Source: Ignavibacteriales bacterium (GTDB lineage Bacteria > Bacteroidota > Ignavibacteria > Ignavibacteriales > Ignavibacteriaceae). From it: DNA of 64,000 bases. Positions 45,121 through 53,670 of the stretch are shown piece by piece; the first letter of the stretch is position 1, and every line of letters starts with the position of its first letter. The stretch spans positions 2,046,001 to 2,110,000 of the forward strand of contig CP065001.1 of assembly GCA_016700155.1 (NCBI GenBank). Direction: 5' to 3'. A model generated the notes under the pieces. That model did no database searches. It had not been told where the DNA came from and saw nothing but the letters and a program-made list of their open reading frames with translations. The position numbers and the translations under genes are program-made.

Positions 45121-46038
45121 TTAAATGATATATGAGCCTGTTACATCGGATAGTTTGGTTATACCAAAGTTATTGCAATAGTTTTCTAATTCAGTAAGTA
45201 TCTGTCCTGCAGCGGACGGGTTTATAAAGTTCAAAGTGCCTAACTGGATTGCAGACGCACCAACAATCATAAATTCAATTACATCTTTCCAGTCCATAAT
45301 TCCGCCAATACCAATGATAGGAATATCAACTTCTTTTCTTATCTCAAGTACCTTTGCAAGCGCAACAGGTTTTATTGCCGGACCTGAAAGTCCGCCGTTA
45401 ACGTTGTGTATCTTTGGTTTTTTTGTAAAGATGTTGAACGAGGTTCCGACAAGTGTATTGATGGCTGATACCGCATCGCCACCGGATTCTTTGACTGCTT
45501 TTGCAAAACCTGATATGTAAGATACATTTGGTGATAATTTAATTATTATTGGTTTTGTGGAAACCGATTTTACTTTTTCAGTAATTTTTGCAACGGCTGC
45601 AACATCATTTCCAAATTGCAATCCGCCTTCTTTAACATTGGGACAGGAAACATTTATCTCGAATGCTGTTATCGAGTCTTCCTGTGTAAGAATTCTGGTA
45701 CATTCAACATACTCTTCCACAGTACTTGCAGCTATGTTGCAGATAAGCGGTACATCATATTTTTTAAGGAATGGAATTTTTTCTTTCAGGAACTGTTCTA
45801 CTCCAACATTAGCAAGACCTATTGCATTTAACATTCCCGAAGGTGTTTCTACTATTCTTTGGGGAGGGTTGCCTTTTCTCGGTTTTAAGCTAAGTGATTT
45901 TGTAACTATCCCACCTATCTTATTCAGGTCAGTGAATTCAGCAATTTCATTTCCATATCCGACAGTACCTGATGCAAGCATTATCGGGTTTCTGAATTTT
46001 AATGGTCCGACCTGTACTGATAAATCAACTTTGCTCAT
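45121..46038 (-). CDS. pyrD: Dihydroorotate dehydrogenase catalytic subunit (class 1B)
   Basis: 305 residues. FMN enzyme of pyrimidine synthesis that oxidises dihydroorotate. MLASGTVGYGNE near the N-terminus, EINVSCPNVKEGG (active-site Cys region), IIIKLSPN and IGIGGIMDWKDVIEFMIVGA (FMN phosphate) are present. Class 1B because pyrK is its neighbour and overlaps it by four bases. ATG start. Confidence 0.95.
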   Translation of the reverse strand: MSKVDLSVQVGPLKFRNPIMLASGTVGYGNEIAEFTDLNKIGGIVTKSLSLKPRKGNPPQRIVETPSGMLNAIGLANVGVEQFLKEKIPFLKKYDVPLICNIAASTVEEYVECTRILTQEDSITAFEINVSCPNVKEGGLQFGNDVAAVAKITEKVKSVSTKPIIIKLSPNVSYISGFAKAVKESGGDAVSAINTLVGTSFNIFTKKPKIHNVNGGLSGPAIKPVALAKVLEIRKEVDIPIIGIGGIMDWKDVIEFMIVGASAIQLGTLNFINPSAAGQILTELENYCNNFGITKLSDVTGSYII

Positions 46039-46796
46039 AACAGCACATCCTTCACATTGAAAACAGGACCATCCTTGCAGACGAGATGATATTTATCAGG
46101 GTGTTCGGTGGATTCGATTGGACAACCCTGGCATATACCAAACCCGCAAGCCATTGCACATTCGGTTGATACTTCACAATCAAAATTATTTTTTATTGTA
46201 AAATCTTTTAAAGCTCTCAACATTCCTGTTGGACCGCAGGAGAAAATTTTTATTCGATTAGATTTTAATTGCTCAAGATTCTGCTGAAGGAGATGAATTA
46301 CATTTCCCTTTAAACCTAATGAACCATCTTCAGTAGCTATTGAAATATTCTGCATTCCGTAAGTAATTATATCCTTGTGAGAACGTCCGCCAATGAATGT
46401 CAGAATCTTCTTATGGTCTTTAATCATCCTGGTAAAGAATGGAAAAGGTGCAGCACCAAGTCCGCCAGCAACTATAACTGCGGTATCAAACTCACCTTCT
46501 AAATTAAATCCGTTACCTAGAGGACCGATTATATCTATAGTTTCATCTTTGTGTTTTCTTGCAAGAATTTTTGTTCCTTCACCAAGTATATTGAACATAA
46601 GATAAAGATGCTCATCATCAACATCGCAAACACTAAAAGGTCTTCGAAGCAGCGGATACATTGATTCGGAAACACGCACGTTAAGAAATTGACCCGGTCT
46701 TACATCGGATGTGATTTCAGGACAGCGAACCTGTAAGAGGTAAATTTTATTTTCTAACTCAATGGATTTTTCTACTGGAGCGTTTAAGATGAACAC
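46035..46796 (-). CDS. pyrK: Dihydroorotate dehydrogenase electron transfer subunit
   Basis: 253 residues. FAD and [2Fe-2S] subunit that passes electrons from PyrD to NAD+. N-terminal FAD domain (LLRRPFSVCDV), NAD domain (VAGGLGAAPFPFFTRM, SCGPTGML) and a Cys cluster MACGFGICQGC followed by a further Cys (VCKDGPVF). The start is GTG at 46796 (MFILNAPVE). First gene of the pyrK-pyrD-folC unit. Confidence 0.93.
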   Translation of the reverse strand: MFILNAPVEKSIELENKIYLLQVRCPEITSDVRPGQFLNVRVSESMYPLLRRPFSVCDVDDEHLYLMFNILGEGTKILARKHKDETIDIIGPLGNGFNLEGEFDTAVIVAGGLGAAPFPFFTRMIKDHKKILTFIGGRSHKDIITYGMQNISIATEDGSLGLKGNVIHLLQQNLEQLKSNRIKIFSCGPTGMLRALKDFTIKNNFDCEVSTECAMACGFGICQGCPIESTEHPDKYHLVCKDGPVFNVKDVLL

Positions 46797-47021
46797 GTAA
46801 TAACCTTAACTTTATATGCGATATTAAGACTCCCTCATTATGCTCGGTGCGACGCAAAATATGGCAGGGAAAAAATGTTTAAGATAAATTTCTAAATTCT
46901 GTAATTAAATGTGAGATATCACCCAACTATCCGAACCAAAACTTAATAAACTCGGGATAGAAAATAATTTATATTTAATTGAAAGCCAAATAAGAAATTG
47001 ACTAAGCTCACTGTTTAATTG
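46797..47021. other. 225-base gap upstream of pyrK
   Basis: The region between pyrK and the end of the rpiB fusion gene. It should contain the pyrK promoter. I see no ORF, tRNA or strong hairpin in it. Confidence 0.4.
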
Positions 47022-47663
47022 TTAAGAGTCTTGTTCAATCTCAGAAATTTTATCCAGTCTTTTTTGATGTCTGCCTCCGGCAAAGTCTGTTCGTATAAAT
47101 GTTTCTAAAATTGATTTGATAGAATCTTCTCCTAGAGTCCTGGCTCCCATCACGAGGATGTTTGCATTATTATGTTCGCGGGCACTCTTTGCGCTGAATT
47201 CGTTATAACACGTCGCAGCTCTAATTCCTTTTAACTTATTCGCGGTTATAGCTGAAGGTATTCCGGTGGCATCAACAAGAATCCCAAATGAATTCTGATT
47301 TGTTCTAACCGCTTTGGCAACCGCTATTGCATAATCAGGATAATCACATGAATTTTCATCATAACTACCCAGGTTTTCCACCTCAAAACCTTTTGACGTC
47401 AAAATATTAATCAGATAATTTCTGATCCTGAATCCTGTGTGATCGCCGCCGATAAACACTTTTTGCCAATTAGATTTTTGAACATCTGCATTACTGTCAA
47501 TTTTTGCATGAGGACTACCAGTACTGATTTCCAGTTTAATTCCTAATTCTTTCGATCTGTCTTTCGCTAAAGGTGTTACTATATCTCCCTTAATCAGATG
47601 AATGAGTTTCTCTCCCTTTTTAAAAGCGCTTTCAACATCATATTCAGTAATTACCTTTTTCAT
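47022..47663 (-). CDS. rpiB: Ribose-5-phosphate isomerase B with N-terminal extension
   Basis: 213 residues. The C-terminal two-thirds (from about 66, KVFIGGDHTGFRIRNYLINIL) is RpiB, which interconverts ribose- and ribulose-5-phosphate; ENSCDYPDYAIAVAKAV and GILVDATGIPSAITANK are the usual segments, although the catalytic Cys position reads DATGIP in place of CGTGIG, which is odd. The N-terminal part (KKVITEYDVESAFKKGEKLI, GDIVTPLAKDRSKELGI) resembles the TPLARDLA module found in ethanolamine and propanediol utilisation proteins. ATG start; TTG at 47678 would couple it to the manC stop and add five residues. Confidence 0.85.
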   Translation of the reverse strand: MKKVITEYDVESAFKKGEKLIHLIKGDIVTPLAKDRSKELGIKLEISTGSPHAKIDSNADVQKSNWQKVFIGGDHTGFRIRNYLINILTSKGFEVENLGSYDENSCDYPDYAIAVAKAVRTNQNSFGILVDATGIPSAITANKLKGIRAATCYNEFSAKSAREHNNANILVMGARTLGEDSIKSILETFIRTDFAGGRHQKRLDKISEIEQDS

Positions 47664-47674
47664 CTGAGCTTCAA

Positions 47675-48742
47675 TCAAATATGATCTGTCAACTTATTAA
47701 TCTTAAGATGATCAACCACCTTCTTAACTTCCTGACTCTGATCTCTGCGGCAAATCAACAGTGCATCATCTGTATTTATTATAATAAGATTATCAACTCC
47801 TAATACCGCGGTAAACTTGTTAGGTGAATAGATGTAAGTATCATTAGTCATTTCTGAATACACATTTCCGATGACTGCATTTCCATCAGGATTTTTTTCT
47901 GATAGCTGATATACTTCCTCCCAGCTGCCAACATCACTCCATGAGAATTTACCTTTCGTAAGGAAAACTCTGTGGGATTTTTCCATGATTCCATAATCGA
48001 TTGAAATGCTTCTTAGTTTTCCATATTCATTCGACAGAGTTTTTTCAAAATTCCCCGTGCCTAAATCACCTTTTATTTGTTCAAGGGCGTCATTAAGTTC
48101 AGGCATCAGTATACGAATTTCTTCAAGGATAACATCTGCTCGCCAGATGAACATTCCGCTGTTCCAGAAAAAATCACCGCTTTCTAAAAACCTTACCGCC
48201 GTAGCGTAGTTTGGTTTTTCAGCAAAGGTAAAAACCTTATGTATATTACCGGTGACTTCTCTTTCATCTATCTGAATATATCCATAACCTGTTTCAGGTC
48301 GTGTTGGCTGAATACCAATTGTTACAAGTCCCTTTTGTTCATAAGCAAACTTACAGGCATTTAGTATTGTTGAATGGAATATTTCTCTCTCTTTGATTAT
48401 ATGATCTGCCGGAACAGTTATCATTACAGCATCTTCATCTTTACTACCGATTACTAATGACGCTAACCCGATGCAAGCTGCTGTGTTCCTTCCAAATGGT
48501 TCTTCAATGATGTTTGATTCTAAAATTTCCGGAAGCTGCTCAACTATTTCCGGCTTTTGAATTTTATTTGTGATGATATAAATATTTTCTGTCTCAACTA
48601 TTCCTTTTAATCTGTCAACTGTATCCTGAATCATGGTGCGTTCACCAAATATTTTCAACAACTGCTTAGGCATTTTTTCTTTGCTTCTCGGCCAGAATCT
48701 TGATCCTACTCCGCCAGCCATTATTACAGCGTAAACTTTCAT
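47675..48742 (-). CDS. manC: Mannose-1-phosphate guanylyltransferase
   Basis: 355 residues. Makes GDP-mannose from mannose-1-phosphate and GTP. Nucleotidyl transferase fold with IMAGGVGSRFWPRSKEKMPKQ and the RNTAACIGLAS, VTVPADHII and FAEKPNYATA segments. Lacks the isomerase domain of bifunctional enzymes. ATG start sharing one base with the preceding stop. Confidence 0.94.
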   Translation of the reverse strand: MKVYAVIMAGGVGSRFWPRSKEKMPKQLLKIFGERTMIQDTVDRLKGIVETENIYIITNKIQKPEIVEQLPEILESNIIEEPFGRNTAACIGLASLVIGSKDEDAVMITVPADHIIKEREIFHSTILNACKFAYEQKGLVTIGIQPTRPETGYGYIQIDEREVTGNIHKVFTFAEKPNYATAVRFLESGDFFWNSGMFIWRADVILEEIRILMPELNDALEQIKGDLGTGNFEKTLSNEYGKLRSISIDYGIMEKSHRVFLTKGKFSWSDVGSWEEVYQLSEKNPDGNAVIGNVYSEMTNDTYIYSPNKFTAVLGVDNLIIINTDDALLICRRDQSQEVKKVVDHLKINKLTDHI

Positions 48743-49617
48743 TAACTATTTTCCTTTACTATTAACTTATTTAGTGAATTTCCGAATGACTCAGCCTTAT
48801 TCAGATAGGCGGTAATATCAACTTCTTTTCCTCTTACTACTGCAACAATAACGATCAAACATGCTCTTATTGATTCAATGATTTCTTTGTCGGGAATTAA
48901 CTCTTCCCTGGCAATCAAACCAAGTGATCGTGATATTGTATTGTGCATACCTGCAATTATTTCAAAACCAATTCTTGAAGAAAGTTTTCCATTCTTTTCC
49001 ATTACTGATGAAAGGTTTAATAAATTATCCTTATCAAAACCTGTTTCTGGAAGTGACTTAAGTAAAAGATCAATCTGTTTAATTGGTTTTAAAACGGATG
49101 ATTCATAATTCTGAAAAAAGGCGGCTTCTTTATCCTTGCTGTCAATCACCTCAACGGCAGGTCTGTCATCTTCAATCAATGGATTCTCAAGTTCCGATGC
49201 GGAAGTATTTCTGTTTGCAGGATCAATCAGCATACTATTTCCATTATCAGTCTTCTCAGTCGATGTGATTACCGCTTTAACTTTTTCAAGTGATGCTTTC
49301 AAAGTTGACGGATTGACCATCTCCAGCATATGACTCAAATCTTTTATCAGGAATTGGCTGTGATCTCTGAATTTTTCGGATACTTTAAACAGGTCAATCT
49401 GACCATGTGTCAGGTAGTTCATTATTTCACTTAGCCTGATCGCAAGCGTAGAAAGTTCAGTTACCTTTTTCATGCTTCGGATCTGTTCTTCAATACTATC
49501 AGCTTTTATCAATGACTCGCGCAGCAAAGCTATAACTTCAATCTGCTGGTTGTTGAGCCGCAGGTTATTAGCAGCCGCAGAGATACTTTGCGCAATATAT
49601 ATTTTTGCAAAATCCAT
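48742..49617 (-). CDS. Hypothetical helical protein
   Basis: 291 residues, not recognised. Mostly helical (1-125 and 165-290), with an acidic linker rich in Ser, Asn and Asp (about 126-160). No signal peptide, no transmembrane segments, no catalytic motif visible. It shares one base with alr upstream and one with manC downstream (TAATG junctions), so it is translated in lockstep with a cell-wall enzyme and a sugar-nucleotide enzyme. A scaffold or Hpt-like regulator is possible; that is a guess. Confidence 0.6.
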   Translation of the reverse strand: MDFAKIYIAQSISAAANNLRLNNQQIEVIALLRESLIKADSIEEQIRSMKKVTELSTLAIRLSEIMNYLTHGQIDLFKVSEKFRDHSQFLIKDLSHMLEMVNPSTLKASLEKVKAVITSTEKTDNGNSMLIDPANRNTSASELENPLIEDDRPAVEVIDSKDKEAAFFQNYESSVLKPIKQIDLLLKSLPETGFDKDNLLNLSSVMEKNGKLSSRIGFEIIAGMHNTISRSLGLIAREELIPDKEIIESIRACLIVIVAVVRGKEVDITAYLNKAESFGNSLNKLIVKENS

Positions 49618-50747
49618 TATGATTTAAAAATCCTCGGCACTCTTTTACTTATGCCGCATAAAATTTCATAAGGTATTGTTCTGAGAATTTCTGCCCAATC
49701 ATATGCGGTTATTTCCAGACCTGCTTCTTTTCCCAGCAGTGTTACTTTATCACCAACTCTGATATCATCATCAAAAACATCAACCATTATTCTATCCATT
49801 GTAACATTACCTATCTGCGGATATAGTTTTCCATTAATAATCACTTTTGCTTTATTTGATAATCCTCTGCTGAACCCATCCGCATAACCGATTGGAATAG
49901 AAATTATTTTTGTCTGCTTTGAAGCCGTAAAGGTTCTTCCATAACTAACGGTTTCACCTTTTTGAATAATTTTTACAGAAGATACTTCGGAATATAAAGA
50001 AAGTACAGGATTGAGTTTAATAGATTCGGAAGTTTCTTTGGAAGGATAGTAACCGTACATTACGATACCTGTTCTTATCATATCGAAATATGATTCTTTA
50101 ATATCCAGTAAAGCTCCGCTGTTCGCGGCGTGAATATTATCAATATGTATCTTTTCTTTTTTTAGCTTGGTGATTAACTCGTTAAACCGTTTAAGCTGAA
50201 GTAAAGTAAATTCTTTGTCAGGTTCATCCGAACCCGCAAAGTGCGTATAGATCCCATCTATCTTAAAAGTTTTATCGAAGAATAAATTTTTAATAAAGTC
50301 GAATGCTTCAGTGTAAGGAATTCCGAGCCGGTTCATTCCTGTATCGACTTTTACATGAACTTTTATTCTGAAATCAGGATTTTCCCGTCGATGTTTATTA
50401 GTGCCTTCTAAAAGAATACCTTGTTGTTTGTCGGTAAAAACAGTTGCGATAAGGTCATGTTCAACAAGTTTATTTACCTGCATTACATCAAACGGTTCAA
50501 GTATAAGAATTGGCTGTTTTACTTTCAGTTTTCTGAATTCAACACCTTCATCCGGGATTGCAACGGCATAATATTCTGGTCGTTTATCTTTTAAAGAATT
50601 GAGAGTGCTTACTGTTTCTTCGACACCGTGCCCATAAGCATCAGCTTTTATTACAGCCATTATTTTGGTTTTGCCGGCTTTTTCCCTGATTCCTAAAAAG
50701 TTCTTCTTTAATCTGTTTAAATCAATTACGGCATAAGTGGGGCGCAT
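49617..50747 (-). CDS. alr: Alanine racemase
   Basis: 376 residues. Makes D-alanine for peptidoglycan. PLP-Lys34 in AVIKADAYGHG, the catalytic Tyr in VSYGRTFTASKQT and the C-terminal IGNVTMDRIMVDV. The ATG at 50747 (MRPTYAVIDLNRL) is chosen: an in-frame TTG at 50774 adds nine residues that do not fit the family. Confidence 0.95.
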   Translation of the reverse strand: MRPTYAVIDLNRLKKNFLGIREKAGKTKIMAVIKADAYGHGVEETVSTLNSLKDKRPEYYAVAIPDEGVEFRKLKVKQPILILEPFDVMQVNKLVEHDLIATVFTDKQQGILLEGTNKHRRENPDFRIKVHVKVDTGMNRLGIPYTEAFDFIKNLFFDKTFKIDGIYTHFAGSDEPDKEFTLLQLKRFNELITKLKKEKIHIDNIHAANSGALLDIKESYFDMIRTGIVMYGYYPSKETSESIKLNPVLSLYSEVSSVKIIQKGETVSYGRTFTASKQTKIISIPIGYADGFSRGLSNKAKVIINGKLYPQIGNVTMDRIMVDVFDDDIRVGDKVTLLGKEAGLEITAYDWAEILRTIPYEILCGISKRVPRIFKS

Positions 50748-50812
50748 TAAAACTTTTCTGAATTTTTGTTGCAAAATATAGCTGTAAAAGGAGTTATAAT
50801 CAATTTCACCGT

Positions 50813-50845
50813 TTGTAGGGACAGCTTATTATACTGTCCCTACAA
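50813..50845. repeat. Perfect 12-bp inverted repeat
   Basis: TTGTAGGGACAG (50813-50824) and CTGTCCCTACAA (50834-50845) around nine bases. It is GC-richer than its surroundings and not followed by a T-run on either strand. It sits about 70 bases upstream of alr on one side and 250 bases from nuoA on the other, so it could be an operator or a dispersed palindrome. Confidence 0.7.
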
Positions 50846-51055
50846 CTATTGTAAAATCTTTCAACTCAATTTCTCTTAAATAAGAATTTTTAATCTGTTT
50901 TCTTCTCAAATGCGAAAAATTTTAATGATAAAATTCACTTTATCCTTAATTATTATTTTTCAAATTGCCTTTGAGGATTTGGCTTAAGTATTGTATAAGT
51001 ATACAATTCAAATATTGATTGAATGACAAAGTTTGATTTCAAAGTGTTTAATTTC

Positions 51056-51084
51056 TTGACATTACATAAGTCTAATAGTAATTT
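51056..51084 (+). promoter_or_regulatory. Sigma-70-type promoter of the nuo operon
   Basis: TTGACA (51056-51061), 17-base spacer, TAATTT (51079-51084), 22 bases before the nuoA ATG at 51107. A good -35 and a fair -10 hexamer. Confidence 0.6.
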
Positions 51085-51106
51085 TACAAAAATTTTTTAG
51101 GTGCTA

Positions 51107-51532
51107 ATGCTTACAGAATTCGGCAAGATATTCGTCTTCCTGCTAATCGCAGTTGTCTTTGTTGTAATAGCCGTTTTCGTTGCCCGTTTGATAAGACCCG
51201 CCCGTCCGACTCACGAAAAACTTCTTACATATGAATGCGGTGAAAATGTTGAAGGATCTCCCTGGATAAAATTTAACATCCGGTTTTATGTTGTCGCACT
51301 CATCTTTTTAATTTTTGATGTTGAAGTTGTTCTTCTTATTCCCTGGGCTTTGGTCTATCAGGAATTTGGAATAGCCGGATTCCTTGTCGGTGCAATTTTT
51401 TTAGTTTTACTTGGACTTGGAATGGCATACGAATGGAGAAAAGGTGATCTTGAATGGGCTCGACCTAAAGTTGTCCCGCCTTCATTAAAAAAGATTAATC
51501 ATGAATCTGCAGAGGTTGTAACGAATGGTTAG
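51107..51532 (+). CDS. nuoA: NADH-quinone oxidoreductase subunit A
   Basis: 141 residues. Small membrane subunit of complex I with three helices. The LTYECGENVEGSPWIKFNIRFYVVALIFLIFDVEVVLLIPWA stretch is the family signature, including the conserved Cys loop and Glu. ATG at 51107; GTG at 51101 would add two residues. Overlaps nuoB by eight bases. First gene of an 11-gene nuo operon. Confidence 0.95.
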   Translation: MLTEFGKIFVFLLIAVVFVVIAVFVARLIRPARPTHEKLLTYECGENVEGSPWIKFNIRFYVVALIFLIFDVEVVLLIPWALVYQEFGIAGFLVGAIFLVLLGLGMAYEWRKGDLEWARPKVVPPSLKKINHESAEVVTNG

Positions 51533-52019
51533 TTTACTTGATAAACAATTCGCTGATGATAACATTGTAATAACAAACGTTGACAGCCTTTTAAACTGGG
51601 CAAGACTATCATCGGTATGGCAGGTTGGTTTTGGGCTTGCCTGCTGTGCAATTGAAATGATGGCAACCTCAGCTTCACATTATGATTTTGATAGATTCGG
51701 CGTGATACCCCGTCCTTCACCAAGACAATCAGATGTTATTATTGTATCAGGAACCGTTACACTAAAAATGGCTTTGAGAGTTAAAAGATTATATGAACAA
51801 ATGCCCGACCCTAAATATGTGATTTCGATGGGAAGTTGTTCCAACTGCGGCGGACCTTACTGGGAGCATGGTTATCACGTATTAAAAGGAGTTGACAGAA
51901 TCATACCTGTTGATGTTTATGTGCCCGGATGTCCACCCCGCCCAGAAGCCCTATTAGAAGGACTGCTAAAGTTACAGGAAAAAATCAGAAATCATTCATC
52001 GGTTAAAAAATCTGCATGA
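51525..52019 (+). CDS. nuoB: NADH-quinone oxidoreductase subunit B
   Basis: 164 residues. Carries the terminal [4Fe-4S] cluster N2, ligated by the tandem Cys of GLACCAIEMMA, SMGSCSNCGGPYW and VPGCPPRPEALL. Passes electrons to quinone. ATG start within nuoA; overlaps nuoC by four bases. Confidence 0.97.
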   Translation: MVSLLDKQFADDNIVITNVDSLLNWARLSSVWQVGFGLACCAIEMMATSASHYDFDRFGVIPRPSPRQSDVIIVSGTVTLKMALRVKRLYEQMPDPKYVISMGSCSNCGGPYWEHGYHVLKGVDRIIPVDVYVPGCPPRPEALLEGLLKLQEKIRNHSSVKKSA

Positions 52020-52546
52020 AAACCCACGAAGAAATTTATTCAGAATTAAAAGAAAAATTTGGTGATGCAATAATCACCGAGATTACAGATCAGCCGGTAG
52101 AAAAAATTATTGTTGTTGATCCGCTCTCAATTGATAAAGTCTCTCACTTTTTACGCGAAGAAATTGATCTTGCATTTGATAGTCTCATGAATCTTTCAGG
52201 TAATGATGATGCAAATGGTAACAAATCAAAAGATGAAGACGGGACTGAAATAATTTCCGGCGGAACAATTAGTGTTTTCTATCATCTTGAATCATTAAAT
52301 CATAAACATAAAGTAGTTTTAAAAGTATCCGCCCCAAGAGAAAACCCGGAAGTAAAATCAGTAAGTGAAGTTTGGAATCACGCCAACTGGCACGAACGCG
52401 AAGCATTTGATTTGTTTGGAATTAATTTTTTGAATCACCCGGACTTGAGACGGATACTTATGCCTTATGATTGGGAAGCTGGTCATCCATTAAGAAAAGA
52501 TTATAAGAATCCTGAATTTTACCAGGGAATGAAAGTACCTTATTGA
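52016..52546 (+). CDS. nuoC: NADH-quinone oxidoreductase subunit C
   Basis: 176 residues. Hydrophilic 30-kDa-type subunit. WHEREAFDLFGINFLNHPDLRRILMPYDWEAGHPLRKDY is the signature. There is a low-complexity Asn/Asp-rich insert at about 60-80 (NDDANGNKSKDEDG). ATG start; separate from nuoD, not fused. Confidence 0.95.
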   Translation: MKTHEEIYSELKEKFGDAIITEITDQPVEKIIVVDPLSIDKVSHFLREEIDLAFDSLMNLSGNDDANGNKSKDEDGTEIISGGTISVFYHLESLNHKHKVVLKVSAPRENPEVKSVSEVWNHANWHEREAFDLFGINFLNHPDLRRILMPYDWEAGHPLRKDYKNPEFYQGMKVPY

Positions 52547-52554
52547 GATAATCT

Positions 52555-53670
52555 ATGTCTGTTAAAACTGAAGAAATGATCTTGAATATGGGTCCTCAAC
52601 ACCCGTCAACACACGGTGTTTTGAGACTTGAACTTCAACTCGATGGTGAGATAATATCACGATGCACTCCGCATATTGGTTATCTCCATAGATGTTTTGA
52701 AAAACACTGTGAAGCAATGACATACCCGCAAGTAGTTCCATATACAGATCGTATGGATTATCTCGCATCAATGTATAACGAATTTGGTTATGCACTTGCA
52801 GTTGAACGATTATCAGGAATTGAAGTACCACAGAGAGTTGAATTTATCAGAGTGATTATGGGTGAACTTCAACGAATTGCATCACACCTTGTTGCACTTG
52901 GAACTTATGGTGCAGACATCGGGGCAATCACTCCTTTCCTTTTCTGTTTCAGAGACCGTGAAAAAATATTGAGCCTTTTTGAAATGACATGCGGTGCAAG
53001 ACTTCTATACAATTATATATGGATCGGCGGACTTTCGCATGATCTTCATCCCGACTTTGTAAGATTAACAAGAGAGTTTATTCAATACTTCAAACCGAAT
53101 TTAAAAGAGTTGAATAATCTTCTTTCCTTTAATAAAATTTTTATAGAGCGAACAGCTAACGTCGGCGTTCTTCCTCTTGATGTAGCGATTAACTATGGAA
53201 TCACCGGACCAAACTTAAGAGCAAGCGGACTTAAATGGGATTTAAGAAGAGATGATCCTTATTCAGTCTATGATAAATTTGATTTTGATATTCCTGTTGG
53301 TGACGGAAGAATGGGAACCCTTGGTGATTGCTGGGACAGGTACTACATTCGAGTAGTTGAAATGGAAGAGAGCTTAAAAATAATCGAGCAAGCTCTTGAC
53401 CAGTTACCTGAAGGTGATATCGCTTCCGCAATACCTAAAAGAGTTAAGCCGCCCGTTGGACAAATTTATACCAGAGTGGAAAATCCAAGAGGTGACCTGG
53501 GTTATTTTATTGTGAGCAATGGAACTATCAACCCTTACCGGATAAAAGTCAGACCACCATCATTCGTTCATCTCGGTTTAATGGATGAACTTTGCAGAGG
53601 TCACATGGTTGCAGATGTAATAGCAATTTTAGGAAGCATTGACATAGTACTCGGGGAGGTTGACAGATGA
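52555..53670 (+). CDS. nuoD: NADH-quinone oxidoreductase subunit D
   Basis: 371 residues. Forms the quinone pocket with NuoB. NMGPQHPSTHGVLRL at the N-terminus, and the quinone-site Tyr/His region HIGYLHRCFEK are conserved. Length shorter than E. coli NuoCD because NuoC is separate. ATG start; overlaps nuoH by four bases. Confidence 0.97.
   Translation: MSVKTEEMILNMGPQHPSTHGVLRLELQLDGEIISRCTPHIGYLHRCFEKHCEAMTYPQVVPYTDRMDYLASMYNEFGYALAVERLSGIEVPQRVEFIRVIMGELQRIASHLVALGTYGADIGAITPFLFCFRDREKILSLFEMTCGARLLYNYIWIGGLSHDLHPDFVRLTREFIQYFKPNLKELNNLLSFNKIFIERTANVGVLPLDVAINYGITGPNLRASGLKWDLRRDDPYSVYDKFDFDIPVGDGRMGTLGDCWDRYYIRVVEMEESLKIIEQALDQLPEGDIASAIPKRVKPPVGQIYTRVENPRGDLGYFIVSNGTINPYRIKVRPPSFVHLGLMDELCRGHMVADVIAILGSIDIVLGEVDR

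Larger units (their letters stand above)
50748..51100. other. Divergent promoter region between alr and nuoA
   Basis: About 350 bases between two divergent genes. It contains the inverted repeat at 50813-50845 and the sigma-70-type promoter for nuo at 51056-51084. No ORF or RNA gene seen. Confidence 0.5.
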
